Source: [Haemophilus] felis
GTDB lineage: Bacteria > Pseudomonadota > Gammaproteobacteria > Enterobacterales > Pasteurellaceae
Length of the DNA: 64,000 nt
Assembly (NCBI GenBank): GCA_002015125.1
Contig: MUYB01000030.1
Coordinates: forward strand, 3,778-67,777
Reading direction: 5' to 3'
Under the pieces are notes generated by a model. It had not been told where the DNA came from. It was given only the letters and a program-made list of their open reading frames with translations, and ran no database searches. Position 1 is the first letter of the stretch, and every line of letters starts with the position of its first letter. Positions 55,931-64,000 of the stretch are shown in pieces. The translations under genes were made by a program, and so were the position numbers.

Positions 55931-56608
55931 ATGAATATTGCAGGCTTTCGCTGTGCACAATGTCAATCTAAATTAGTTATTCCTCACCATGGTTTATGCA
56001 GCCGATGTAATAAAAATATTCGGCGTTTTTCTTATTGCGGCTGCTGTGGAACGGAATTACCGCAAGACGCTTTATATTGTGGTAAATGTTTACAAGTAGA
56101 GCCAGTTTGGGATCGTATGGTGATTATCGGCCATTATACTGAGCCTTTATCTACCTTGATTCATCAATTCAAATTTCAAAAGCAATTCTTTTTAGATCGC
56201 ACCTTAGCGAGGCTATTATTGTTGGCTATTTATCAAGCGAAACGAACTCATCAACTTATTTTACCCGAAGTAATTTTACCCGTGCCGCTACATCATAAAC
56301 GGCAATGGCAGAGAGGTTATAACCAAGCGGATTTAGTGGCCCAGTACCTCTCTCGTTGGTTAAAAATTAAATGCGATAATCAATGGTTACATCGCTGTCG
56401 GCATACACATACACAACGAGGGCTTAGCGCCGCCGCTAGGCAGAAAAATCTACGAAATGCTTTTGCTGTATCTAATATTTGTTCATACCAGTCGGTGGCG
56501 CTAGTGGATGATGTGATTACCACTGGTTCGACGTTAAATGAAATCTCTCGATTATTACGAAAAAATGGTGTACAGCATATTCAAGTTTGGGGATTAGCAC
56601 GAGTGTAG
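55931..56608 (+). CDS. comF: Competence protein ComF
   Basis: A 225-residue protein needed in natural transformation, thought to help move DNA across the inner membrane. The N-terminal zinc-finger part has four CxxC pairs (CAQC, CSRC, CGCC, CGKC, residues about 8-55). The C-terminal phosphoribosyltransferase-like domain holds VALVDDVITTGSTLNEISRLL. A CRP-S site precedes it, so it should be induced by Sxy/TfoX with cAMP-CRP. In H. influenzae comF sits at the end of the comA-F operon; here the upstream gene is on the other strand, so comF has its own promoter. Confidence 0.94.
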   Translation: MNIAGFRCAQCQSKLVIPHHGLCSRCNKNIRRFSYCGCCGTELPQDALYCGKCLQVEPVWDRMVIIGHYTEPLSTLIHQFKFQKQFFLDRTLARLLLLAIYQAKRTHQLILPEVILPVPLHHKRQWQRGYNQADLVAQYLSRWLKIKCDNQWLHRCRHTHTQRGLSAAARQKNLRNAFAVSNICSYQSVALVDDVITTGSTLNEISRLLRKNGVQHIQVWGLARV

Positions 56609-56696
56609 ATTTATTCTTTGAAATAGTAGAAAAAAGTAAAACTGAGTAGTATCATTCCCGACCTTATTGCTCAACTATTTATTTAGGATCAAATTT

Positions 56697-57281
56697 ATGC
56701 AACAAATTCAAATTTCAGAAGCGGCTCAGGCGCATTTCTGTCGTTTACTTGCTCAACAAGAAGAAGGAACAAATATCCGTATTTTTGTGGTGAATCCCGG
56801 CACACCTAATGCGGAATGTGGGGTATCTTATTGTCCAGCAAATGCGGTAGAAGCCACTGATACGGAAATAAAATACAACGGATTTTCTGCATTTATTGAT
56901 GAAATTAGTTTGCCTTTTTTAGATGATGCTGAAATTGATTATGTGACGGAAGAATTAGGGGCTCAACTGACGTTAAAAGCGCCGAATGCCAAAATGCGTA
57001 AAGTGGCTGATGATGCGCCATTGATTGAGCGAGTGGATTATGTGATTCAAACTCAAATCAATCCTCAATTGGCTGGGCATGGCGGAAAAATTACCTTGGT
57101 TGAATTAACTGATGATGGTTATGCGGTATTGCAGTTTGGCGGTGGCTGTAATGGTTGTTCTATGGTTGATGTTACCTTGAAAGAAGGTATTGAGAAGCAA
57201 TTAATAAGTTTATTCCCTGAAGAACTAAAAGGCGCTCGTGATGTAACCGAGCACCAACGTGGTGAACATTCTTACTATTAA
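56697..57281 (+). CDS. nfuA: Iron-sulfur biogenesis protein NfuA
   Basis: About 194 residues, an Fe-S carrier that delivers [4Fe-4S] clusters to target enzymes. The degenerate A-type domain is N-terminal ([19 protein letters not shown], with cluster residues not all kept, as is normal). The Nfu domain holds the [18 protein letters not shown]xxC motif. ATG 56697 is used because AGGATC lies 9 bases upstream; the frame extends to 56667 without a ribosome site. It lies 88 bp after comF on the same strand. Confidence 0.94.
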   Translation: MQQIQISEAAQAHFCRLLAQQEEGTNIRIFVVNPGTPNAECGVSYCPANAVEATDTEIKYNGFSAFIDEISLPFLDDAEIDYVTEELGAQLTLKAPNAKMRKVADDAPLIERVDYVIQTQINPQLAGHGGKITLVELTDDGYAVLQFGGGCNGCSMVDVTLKEGIEKQLISLFPEELKGARDVTEHQRGEHSYY

Positions 57282-57297
57282 TCTACCGCCATCAAGT

Positions 57298-57328
57298 CGC
57301 TCCTTTATCTATTGGAAGTAAAGGAGCG
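57298..57328. terminator. Hairpin between convergent nfuA and yheS
   Basis: CGCTCCTTTA and TAAAGGAGCG form a 10-bp stem in the 65-bp gap between the two converging genes. There is no clear T run, so termination here is likely but weakly supported. Confidence 0.5.
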
Positions 57329-57346
57329 GAATAGCGTTTAAAAATG

Positions 57347-59257
57347 TTATTCTATTTGCAAAGCTTCGAATTCTTCCTGTAAAACAAGCCATTCTGATTC
57401 TGACTCTTCTAATTGTTTTTTGATATTCACCTGTTCCGCTAAGAGCGCTGTCATTTTTTCTTTATTTTCTGCAAGATACAATTCTGTCTCGCCCAACTGA
57501 GTTTCAATTTCAGCCAAACGCGCAGACAATTTCTCCATTTGAGTTTCAAATTGTTGTATTTTTTTCCGTAGCGGCGCTGTTTGTTGGCGAAGTTCTGCTT
57601 CACGACGTTTTTGTTCTTTGCGGTTGTTATTATTTTCTACGCTGGTGCCACCGTCAGATTTTGGTTCTGCTCGATTGAGATCGTTCAACCATTTTTGGTA
57701 ATCTTCCAAATCGCCGTTAAATTGTTCAACTTTTTTGTCATGAACAAGATAAAATTCTTCAACGGTATTGCGTAATAAATGACGATCGTGGGAAACCACA
57801 ACTAATGACCCCTGATAATCTACTAACGCTTCCGTTAAGGCTTGACGCATATCCAAATCTAAATGGTTGGTCGGTTCGTCGAGCAATAACAAATTCGGGC
57901 GTTGCCACACAATTAACGCAAGCACAAGGCGTGCTTTTTCACCACCAGAAAATGACTGCACAGCCTCGTTCACCTTATCACCTTTGAACGCAAAACCACC
58001 AAGATAATCGCGCAGTTGCTGTTCTGTATGTTGTGGTGCGAGTTTTTGTAAATGCCATAACGGACTTTCGTTGGCGCGCAATGTGTCCAATTGATGTTGC
58101 GCGAAATAACCTAGCTGTACACCTTTCGCCAATTGCACTGTGCCGCAGAGAGCGGGCAATTCTCCTGCCAATAGTTTGATTAAGGTGGATTTTCCTGCAC
58201 CATTTTTACCTAGCAATCCAATGCGTGAACCTGGTACTAAATTTAATTTTATTTTTTCTAAAATTTCTATGACATCGTCACTTTGTGAGTGATAACCAGC
58301 ACTCACTTGTTCCATAGAGAGCAATGGATTGGGTAAAGAAAGTGGTTCACGAAACTCAAAATGGAATGGATTATCTACATAGGCTGGCGCTATCAGCTCC
58401 ATTCGTTCAAGGGCTTTAACACGGCTTTGCGCTTGCTTCGCCTTGCTTGCCTTTGCCTTAAAACGATCAATATATTTCTGCAAATGCGCGACTTTTTGTT
58501 GCTGTTGACGATATAAAGCACTTTGCTGTGCTAATTTGGTGGCGCGTTGCACTTCAAAAGAAGAATAATCGCCACTGTATTCATTCAGTTTTTGATGCTC
58601 AATATGTAAAATTTTGTTCACAATGGGATCTAGAAAATCACGGTCATGAGAAATGAGCAACAATGTTCCTTGATATTGAATTAACCAACGTTCAAGCCAC
58701 ATTACCGCATCTAAATCCAAATGGTTTGTTGGTTCGTCTAATAACAATAAATCGGAGGGACAAAGTAACGCCTGCGCTAAATTCAAACGCATCCGCCAAC
58801 CTCCCGAAAAGGATTTTACTGGCTGCATCAGTTCTTGTTGCTTAAAGCCAAGTCCATGTAAAAGTGCTGCTGCGCGTGCGTGAATTGTCCAAGCATCAAT
58901 TGTATCAAGTTGAGTATGTAAGTGGGCAATCAAATGACCGTCGCCTTTCTCATTGGCTTCTGCTAAGGCTTTTTGCAAGCGGCAATATTCTCTATCGCCC
59001 TCAATCACATAATCTAAGGCTGTGGTTTCTAATGCTGGAGTCTCTTGATTAACCCAAGACAATGACCAGTTATTAGGAAAGCTAGCGTCGCCGCTCTCGC
59101 TACTCATTTCTTTTTTTAATAAGGCAAATAAAGAGGATTTTCCGCAACCATTTTTGCCTACTAGACCGACTTTTTGCCCAGGATTAATACTTGCATTGGC
59201 ATTTTCAAGCAGTAAGGATTGACCGCGTTTCAGCGTTAAGTTTGTGAAAAAAAGCAT
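57347..59257 (-). CDS. yheS: ABC-F family ATPase YheS
   Basis: A 636-residue soluble protein with two ABC domains and no membrane part, of the ribosome-binding ABC-F family. The first domain has GKNGCGKSSL, SFSGGWRMRLNLAQAL and LLLLDEPTNHLDLDAVMWLE. The second has [25 protein letters not shown] and LLLLDEPTNHLDLDMRQAL. A linker helix of about 80 residues and a C-terminal coiled coil complete the E. coli YheS layout (637). YheS is thought to relieve particular stalled ribosomes. It converges with nfuA and is divergent from the MarC-family gene. Confidence 0.93.
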   Translation of the reverse strand: MLFFTNLTLKRGQSLLLENANASINPGQKVGLVGKNGCGKSSLFALLKKEMSSESGDASFPNNWSLSWVNQETPALETTALDYVIEGDREYCRLQKALAEANEKGDGHLIAHLHTQLDTIDAWTIHARAAALLHGLGFKQQELMQPVKSFSGGWRMRLNLAQALLCPSDLLLLDEPTNHLDLDAVMWLERWLIQYQGTLLLISHDRDFLDPIVNKILHIEHQKLNEYSGDYSSFEVQRATKLAQQSALYRQQQQKVAHLQKYIDRFKAKASKAKQAQSRVKALERMELIAPAYVDNPFHFEFREPLSLPNPLLSMEQVSAGYHSQSDDVIEILEKIKLNLVPGSRIGLLGKNGAGKSTLIKLLAGELPALCGTVQLAKGVQLGYFAQHQLDTLRANESPLWHLQKLAPQHTEQQLRDYLGGFAFKGDKVNEAVQSFSGGEKARLVLALIVWQRPNLLLLDEPTNHLDLDMRQALTEALVDYQGSLVVVSHDRHLLRNTVEEFYLVHDKKVEQFNGDLEDYQKWLNDLNRAEPKSDGGTSVENNNNRKEQKRREAELRQQTAPLRKKIQQFETQMEKLSARLAEIETQLGETELYLAENKEKMTALLAEQVNIKKQLEESESEWLVLQEEFEALQIE

Positions 59258-59329
59258 TTTGCCTCGTTATGGATTAAGGAGTTTTTATTATAGAATGCAT
59301 TATTGTCTAATTTTTTGCGGAGGTTGCCA

Positions 59330-59947
59330 ATGTTTGATTCTCTTATTGTTCAATTTGTGGTGTTATGGGCTGTGATCGATCCTATCGGCTCGGTTCCAGT
59401 GTATCTCACTAAAACAGTGGGACTATCCATTGAAGATAGACGAAAAATTGCGTTAAAAGCAGTGTTGATTGCAACAGGCATTTTGATGTTCTTCCTGATT
59501 TTGGGCCAAGTTTTATTAGAAGCCATGCAAATTCCGCTTACCGCCTTTCAAATCGCGGGTGGTTTAGTGTTGCTTTTATTTGCTTTAACCATGATTTTTG
59601 GTGAGGGCAAACCAGAAAACGAAATGCGAATGTCATCAAGTTTAAGTGAATTAGCGGTTTATCCTCTTGCCGTTCCCTCTATTGCCTCTCCCGGCGCTAT
59701 GATGGCAGTTGTTTTGCTAACAGATAACCACCGTTTTAGCTTCTTCGATCAGGCGATAACCTCAATGATTATGTTGTCGATTCTATTAATTACCTATTTG
59801 CTCTTTTTAGCCGCTAATCGGATTCAACGCCTTATCGGCAATACAGGTGCAGCTGTGATTAGTCGAGTGATGGGATTAATTTTAGCGGCGGTAGCGATTA
59901 ATAATATGTTGGTAGGAATTAGAGATTTCTTTACTCAAGTTATCTAA
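59330..59947 (+). CDS. MarC-family inner-membrane protein (YhgN-like)
   Basis: About 205 residues with six predicted membrane segments. Family marks are FVVLWAVIDPIGSVPVYLTKT at the start and PLAVPSIASPGAMMAVVLLTD in the middle. The closest model is E. coli YhgN (197). The MarC family has no established function despite the name. ATG 59330 is used; GCGGAGG lies 7 bases upstream, while the longer frame begins at a TTG (59303) without such a site. A bidirectional terminator follows. Confidence 0.88.
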   Translation: MFDSLIVQFVVLWAVIDPIGSVPVYLTKTVGLSIEDRRKIALKAVLIATGILMFFLILGQVLLEAMQIPLTAFQIAGGLVLLLFALTMIFGEGKPENEMRMSSSLSELAVYPLAVPSIASPGAMMAVVLLTDNHRFSFFDQAITSMIMLSILLITYLLFLAANRIQRLIGNTGAAVISRVMGLILAAVAINNMLVGIRDFFTQVI

Positions 59948-59960
59948 TTTAATAAAGAGA

Positions 59961-59988
59961 ATAAAGCCAGCAAATTTGCTGGCTTTAT
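59961..59988. terminator. Bidirectional terminator between marC-type gene and ilvC
   Basis: A 14-bp perfect palindrome arm ATAAAGCCAGCAAA with its complement, sited between the two convergent stops, with A/T tails on both sides. Confidence 0.85.
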
Positions 59989-59994
59989 TATGGA

Positions 59995-61470
59995 TTAATG
60001 AGACGAAATACGTTTCATATCTGTCATATATCCACGCAGTTCTTGACCAATTAACTCAATTGGATGGTTGCGAATTGCATCATTGACTTCTCGTAAGCTT
60101 ATGTTGTCAATATCTACCGCTGGCGTTGGTTCGCCCAAATCGCCTTTTTGTAAGTTTGGAATAACTTCTTTGGCAAGAATTGGAGTCGCTACATTCGCAA
60201 ATAAGTAGTTACCGTATTCAGCAGTATCAGAAATAACTACATTCATTTCATATAAACGCTTACGAGCAATGGTGTTAGCGATTAATGGTAATTCATGGAG
60301 AGATTCATAGTAGGCGGATTCTTCATAGATTCCACTTGCAACCATGGTATCAAAAGCAAGTTCCACTCCCGCTTTTACCATCGCAACCATTAATACACCA
60401 TGATCGAAGTACTCTTGCTCGCTGATTTTACCTTCATATTTTGGCGCTTGTTCAAAGGCCGTTTGGCCAGTTTCTTCGCGCCATTTAAGTAGGTTAGCAT
60501 CGCCATTCGCCCAGTCTTTCATCATTGTCGCAGAGAATTCACCGCTGATGATATCATCCATATGTTTTTCGAATAAGAAGGCTAATTTTTCTTTGATTTG
60601 TTCTGAAAGTGCAAAAGCACGCAATTTCGCTGAGTTTGATAAGCGATCCATCATTAGGGTGATACCGCCTTGTTTTAATGCTTCAGTGATCACTTCCCAA
60701 CCATATTGAATCAATTTACCTGCATAGGCAGGATCTTTACCGTCTGCAACAAGTTTGTCATAGCAAACAATAGAACCTGCTTGCAACATACCGCAAAGGA
60801 TAGTTTGTTCTCCCATTAAATCGGATTTTACTTCTGCAACAAAGGAAGATTCTAGTACACCAGCACGATGTCCACCTGTTGCCGCAGCCCAAGCTTTGGC
60901 AATTTCTAAGCCATCGCCGTTAGGGTCGTTTTCGGGATGAACCGCAATTAACGTCGGTACACCAAAACCGCGTTTATATTCTTCGCGTACTTCAGTTCCC
61001 GGACATTTTGGCGCAACCATTACAACAGTAATGTCTTTACGGATTTGTTCTCCTACTTCTACAATATTTAAACCATGTGAATAGCCTAGCGCCGCACCTT
61101 GTTTCATTAACGGCATAACATCTGCAACAACTTTTGAGTGTTGTTTATCTGGCGTTAAATTGACGACTAAATCCGCGGTTGGGATTAATTCTTGGTAAGT
61201 GCCTACTTTGAAGCCGTTTTCACTAGCGCGTTGGAAAGATGCACGTTTTTCTGCGATTGCTTCTGCTCGTAAAGCATAGGCAATATCTAAACCTGAATCA
61301 CGCATATTTAAGCCTTGGTTTAAACCTTGTGCACCACAACCCACGATGACAATTTTTTTGCCTTTTAAATAATCTGCTTCATTGGCAAATTCATTGCGCC
61401 CCATAAAGCGACAACGCCCCAATTGTTCTAATTGTTGGCGTAAATTTAATGTATTGAAATAGTTAGCCAT
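59995..61470 (-). CDS. ilvC: Ketol-acid reductoisomerase
   Basis: A 491-residue NADPH enzyme of valine, leucine and isoleucine synthesis. It is the long class II form, as in E. coli (491), with two copies of the C-terminal knotted domain. The dinucleotide-binding [27 protein letters not shown] is N-terminal; metal and catalytic residues lie in [10 protein letters not shown] and further C-terminal blocks. It is divergent from ilvY, its activator, in the same layout as E. coli. Confidence 0.97.
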   Translation of the reverse strand: MANYFNTLNLRQQLEQLGRCRFMGRNEFANEADYLKGKKIVIVGCGAQGLNQGLNMRDSGLDIAYALRAEAIAEKRASFQRASENGFKVGTYQELIPTADLVVNLTPDKQHSKVVADVMPLMKQGAALGYSHGLNIVEVGEQIRKDITVVMVAPKCPGTEVREEYKRGFGVPTLIAVHPENDPNGDGLEIAKAWAAATGGHRAGVLESSFVAEVKSDLMGEQTILCGMLQAGSIVCYDKLVADGKDPAYAGKLIQYGWEVITEALKQGGITLMMDRLSNSAKLRAFALSEQIKEKLAFLFEKHMDDIISGEFSATMMKDWANGDANLLKWREETGQTAFEQAPKYEGKISEQEYFDHGVLMVAMVKAGVELAFDTMVASGIYEESAYYESLHELPLIANTIARKRLYEMNVVISDTAEYGNYLFANVATPILAKEVIPNLQKGDLGEPTPAVDIDNISLREVNDAIRNHPIELIGQELRGYMTDMKRISSH

Positions 61471-61641
61471 ATTGTTTCCTTCATTTTTAATGTTTTGTGA
61501 ATTTGTGTTTACATACTGTTATATGTTGAATTTGATTATAGGATTTTTTATCGTTGCGTAAATTGATATTATCAAAACTTAATGTTGCATTATTTGCAAT
61601 ATAATGTATGTTCAGCCCTTTTGATAATGGAGGAAATAGAA
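61471..61641. promoter_or_regulatory. Divergent ilvC/ilvY control region with IlvY-type site
   Basis: TTGCA-TTATT-TGCAA (61585-61599) is a 5-bp dyad with 5-bp spacer, a T-N11-A LysR-type box, close to the ilvY start and upstream of ilvC. By analogy with E. coli, IlvY would bind here to repress itself and activate ilvC with acetolactate or acetohydroxybutyrate. A second site was not resolved. Confidence 0.55.
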
Positions 61642-62523
61642 TTGGAATTTAATGATCTCAAGTTATTTTTAAATCTTTGTGAAACGCGAAATTTTGCCAA
61701 AACAGCTAATCAAAACCATATGTCGCCTTCCACGCTCTCTCGTCAAATTCAAAGAATAGAAGCCGAGTTAGGCGTGAGTTTGTTTGTGCGTGATAATCGC
61801 CAAGTCGATCTTACTGAGGCGGGTCAAGCTTTTATTTCTTTTGCTCAGAAAGGGTGGACTGATTGGCAGTCTATGAAGCTGCAACTTCGTTATCAAGCAG
61901 AGCAGCAACTTTCGGGTGAGTTGCGTTTATTTTGCTCTGTTACCGCCGCTTATTCTCATTTACCGCAAATATTAGAAAAATTCCGTCGCCTTTATCCAAA
62001 GGTGGAAATTAAGCTCACTACAGGTGATCCGGCGCTAGCACTAAGTTTGGTGCAAAATCAGGAAGTTGATTTAGCCTTAGCGGGCCAACCTAAAAATTTA
62101 TCTCAAGGAATGATATTTCATTATATTGATAGCATCAGTTTATCTTTAATTGCTCCTCGAGTGGCTTGTTTAGCGACCCAAAAACTACAGCAGAAAAATG
62201 TGGATTGGCAAAGCATTCCTTTTATTTTGCCTGTGGAAGGGCCGGCTCGACAACGAATCGATTTGTGGTTTAAGCAACAAAAAATGAAACATCCATTGAT
62301 TTATGCCACTGTAGCGGGGCATGAGGCGATAGTATCCATGGTTGCTCTTGGTTGTGGAGTGGCAATGTTGCCTGATGTGGTAATAAAAAATAGCCCGATG
62401 CAAAGCCAAATCACTTATCTTGATTTGAAATCCCCGATCACGCCTTTTGAGCTTGGTTTTTGCGTACAAAAAAAATCACTTAACAAGCCGTTAGTGCGTG
62501 CATTTTGGCAGACCTTAGAGTAA
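61642..62523 (+). CDS. ilvY: LysR-family activator of ilvC, IlvY
   Basis: About 293 residues. The N-terminal helix-turn-helix (FAKTANQNHMSPSTLSRQIQRIEAELG) precedes the inducer-binding domain with ELRLFCSVTAAYSHLPQILEKF and ATVAGHEAIVSMVALGCGVAMLPDVV, close to E. coli IlvY (297). The start is taken as TTG 61642: GGAGG lies 8 bases upstream and the encoded LEFNDLKLF aligns with the E. coli start. The longer reading from 61582 runs into the control region. It is divergent from its target ilvC. Confidence 0.92.
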   Translation: MEFNDLKLFLNLCETRNFAKTANQNHMSPSTLSRQIQRIEAELGVSLFVRDNRQVDLTEAGQAFISFAQKGWTDWQSMKLQLRYQAEQQLSGELRLFCSVTAAYSHLPQILEKFRRLYPKVEIKLTTGDPALALSLVQNQEVDLALAGQPKNLSQGMIFHYIDSISLSLIAPRVACLATQKLQQKNVDWQSIPFILPVEGPARQRIDLWFKQQKMKHPLIYATVAGHEAIVSMVALGCGVAMLPDVVIKNSPMQSQITYLDLKSPITPFELGFCVQKKSLNKPLVRAFWQTLE

Positions 62524-62565
62524 AGTGCTTGGCTATTTATTATTTGTGTTATTTTTGAGGCTGTT

Positions 62566-63450
62566 ATGCTAAAAGGCATTTGTTTTTCTCTTTCTGCTTC
62601 TATTTTATTCGGTTATCTATATTATTTTTCGACACTTTTGCTTCCTCTTGGGGGAGAAGATATTTTCGGATTTAGAATTATTTTTACCCTTCCCTTTGTT
62701 ATCGTTGCCGTATTGTTGTTTAAGCAAAAACGTGCTTTTGTAGAACATTTACTACGTATTAAGCAAACACCTTATTTATTCCTTGTGTTTTTGTTTAATT
62801 CCGCAATGCTAGGTGTACAAATGTGGCTATTTTTATGGGCGCCGAATAATGGTAGCGCCATTAGCGTTTCTCTTGGCTATCTGCTTTTACCTTTAGTTAT
62901 GGTACTAGTGGGGCGTTTGATCTTTAAAGAACATATTTCTCAAATTAAAACCCTTGCGGTGATCATCGCTGCTTTAGGTGTATTGTTTAATATTGTGGTT
63001 AAAGGCGGACTTTCTTGGGAAAGTTTGGTCGTTAGCTTAGGCTACAGTGCTTATTTCGCGATCAGAAAAAAATTCAAAATTGCAGATTTAGCTAGTTTCT
63101 GTTTGGAGATGATTTTGTTGTTACCTGTTTGTATTTATTTTGCTTGGCAGGTGGATTTAACGGCGATACAACAGGTCAATGAACAGATTTTTATTCTATT
63201 GATTTTATTGGGATTAATTAGTGGTGTTGCTTTGAATACTTACATTTTAGCAAGTAACACTTTGCCTATTAACGTCCTTGGTTTATTAGGTTATGCCGAA
63301 CCAATTATGATGGTATTTGTTTCTCTAATGATTGGTGAAACTATGGATAGCGGAACTTATCCTTTGTTTATTTGCTTGTTATTATCTATGGTTTTAATTC
63401 TTATAGAAGGAATAATGCGACTTAAAAAGCATAAAAGTGCTTTGTTATAA
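62566..63450 (+). CDS. rarD: RarD protein, EamA/DMT-type transporter
   Basis: A 294-residue inner-membrane protein with about ten membrane segments in two EamA repeats. RarD family marks are KGICFSLSASILFGYLYYFSTLL, FGFRIIFTLPFV and the C-terminal LPINVLGLLGYAEPIMMVFVSLMIGE. Its substrate is not established; E. coli RarD was named from a chloramphenicol phenotype. It starts 42 bp after ilvY on the same strand and may be read through from it. A strong terminator follows. Confidence 0.9.
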   Translation: MLKGICFSLSASILFGYLYYFSTLLLPLGGEDIFGFRIIFTLPFVIVAVLLFKQKRAFVEHLLRIKQTPYLFLVFLFNSAMLGVQMWLFLWAPNNGSAISVSLGYLLLPLVMVLVGRLIFKEHISQIKTLAVIIAALGVLFNIVVKGGLSWESLVVSLGYSAYFAIRKKFKIADLASFCLEMILLLPVCIYFAWQVDLTAIQQVNEQIFILLILLGLISGVALNTYILASNTLPINVLGLLGYAEPIMMVFVSLMIGETMDSGTYPLFICLLLSMVLILIEGIMRLKKHKSALL

Positions 63451-63491
63451 GAGGGATGGATCTAGGTAAACACTTTAATTTAGATGAAAAT

Positions 63492-63525
63492 AACCCCACG
63501 AAATATAGCTTCGTGGGGTTTTTCT
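63492..63525 (+). terminator. Rho-independent terminator of rarD
   Basis: AACCCCACGA (63492-63501) pairs with TCGTGGGGTT (63511-63520), followed by TTT, about 40 bases after the rarD stop. Confidence 0.85.
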
Positions 63526-63591
63526 GGTGTAATGGACAAAAATGTGGGAAAAAAGTGCAGTTAAGCCTTATACTATAAGCCTTTAACCCAC

Positions 63592-64000
63592 ATTTTTGAA
63601 AATGAACCAAAAAATTGCCCTTACTGCCAAAATACTGTTATTCATAAACACGGATTAAAAAACAATATCCAACGCTATAAATGTCCTTCCTGTAATAAGA
63701 CTTTTACCTTCCAAAAGAAATTAAATCCTAGCGATATTTGGTTTAATTATTCACAAGGAAAACAAACCTATAAAGACCTCGCTTTAAAATATAAATGTTC
63801 CGTTAAAACCATTCAAAGATATATTGATAAAGCCCCTAAATCAGCCTTAAAATCGCCTATTTCAACTTATTTGAATATTATTATGGATACCACTTTCTTT
63901 GGGCGAGAATTTGGCGTTTTGGTCATAATGGATAGCTTAAGTGAAAAGGTGGTTTATCATCAAATTGTGAACACTGAGAAGGCAGAGTATTATCAGCTCG
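63592..64000 (+). CDS. Insertion-sequence transposase with N-terminal zinc ribbon, partial
   Basis: A coding frame runs to the window edge. It begins with a zinc ribbon (CPYC...CPSC), followed by a helix-turn-helix (YKDLALKYKCSVKTIQRYID) and the first part of a DDE catalytic domain (MDTTFFGREFGVLVIMDS), where the first Asp is a likely catalytic residue. The layout is that of the zinc-binding variant of IS256-type transposases found in Haemophilus and Neisseria relatives; I hold the family name loosely. No ATG lies in this frame upstream of the ribbon; ATT 63592 is given as the earliest plausible start. An ATG at 63602 would read into the same frame if the following A run had one more base, so a frameshift is possible. 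The left end of the element is not resolved. Confidence 0.7.
   Translation, partial: MFENEPKNCPYCQNTVIHKHGLKNNIQRYKCPSCNKTFTFQKKLNPSDIWFNYSQGKQTYKDLALKYKCSVKTIQRYIDKAPKSALKSPISTYLNIIMDTTFFGREFGVLVIMDSLSEKVVYHQIVNTEKAEYYQL

Overview
The window comes from a gamma-proteobacterium of the Pasteurellaceae. The evidence is the many copies of the Haemophilus-type DNA uptake sequence AAGTGCGGT (or its complement), most between 37 and 52 kb, and the gene content: rimO, udp, asnC/asnA, rbsDACBKR, pckA, hslO/hslR, nudE, cysQ, zwf/pgl/gnd, comF, nfuA, yheS and ilvC/ilvY. The species cannot be fixed from sequence alone. The uptake-sequence variant favours the Haemophilus/Pasteurella/Histophilus/Aggregatibacter group over the Actinobacillus pleuropneumoniae group.

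0-5.3 kb is housekeeping: the 3' end of gpmA, a rimO/low-molecular-weight phosphatase pair, a decayed IS200/IS605-type tnpB with its right end still intact, udp, and the divergent asnC/asnA pair. 5.4-6.8 kb is an AT-rich three-gene islet: a small ABC-like ATPase, a 93-residue peptide carrying both a Sec signal and a double-glycine leader motif ahead of a four-cysteine basic core, and an unrecognised 117-residue protein. This is the best candidate here for an undescribed system.

7-35 kb is a surface-protein island of about 28 kb. On the minus strand lies a 4817-residue Bap/LapA-like adhesin with many Ig-like modules and an unusual RTX-like C-terminus. Divergent from it, after a ~500-bp control region holding a run of 13 G, is a two-partner secretion pair: a TpsB transporter and a 3751-residue TpsA exoprotein. 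The TpsA has a secretion domain, haemagglutinin-type beta-helix, a coiled coil, a long array of tyrosine-motif repeats, a Fic (AMP-transferase) domain and a C-terminal YopT-type cysteine protease domain. This is the layout of Histophilus somni IbpA, but with one Fic domain visible. Neither the type I exporter for the giant adhesin nor an immunity gene for the exoprotein is present.

35-64 kb is again ordinary chromosome. It holds dusA, yfbU/mlaA, the full ribose operon with an RbsR-type palindrome and a CRP-like site, pckA with a CRP-like site, Hsp33/Hsp15, nudE, an OPT transporter and cysQ. Next is the oxidative pentose phosphate set zwf-pgl-gnd, interrupted by an AT-rich membrane-protein gene, then a Cof-type phosphatase. 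comF follows with its own competence-type (CRP-S) site, then nfuA, yheS, a MarC-family gene, ilvC/ilvY and rarD. The window ends inside an insertion-sequence transposase.
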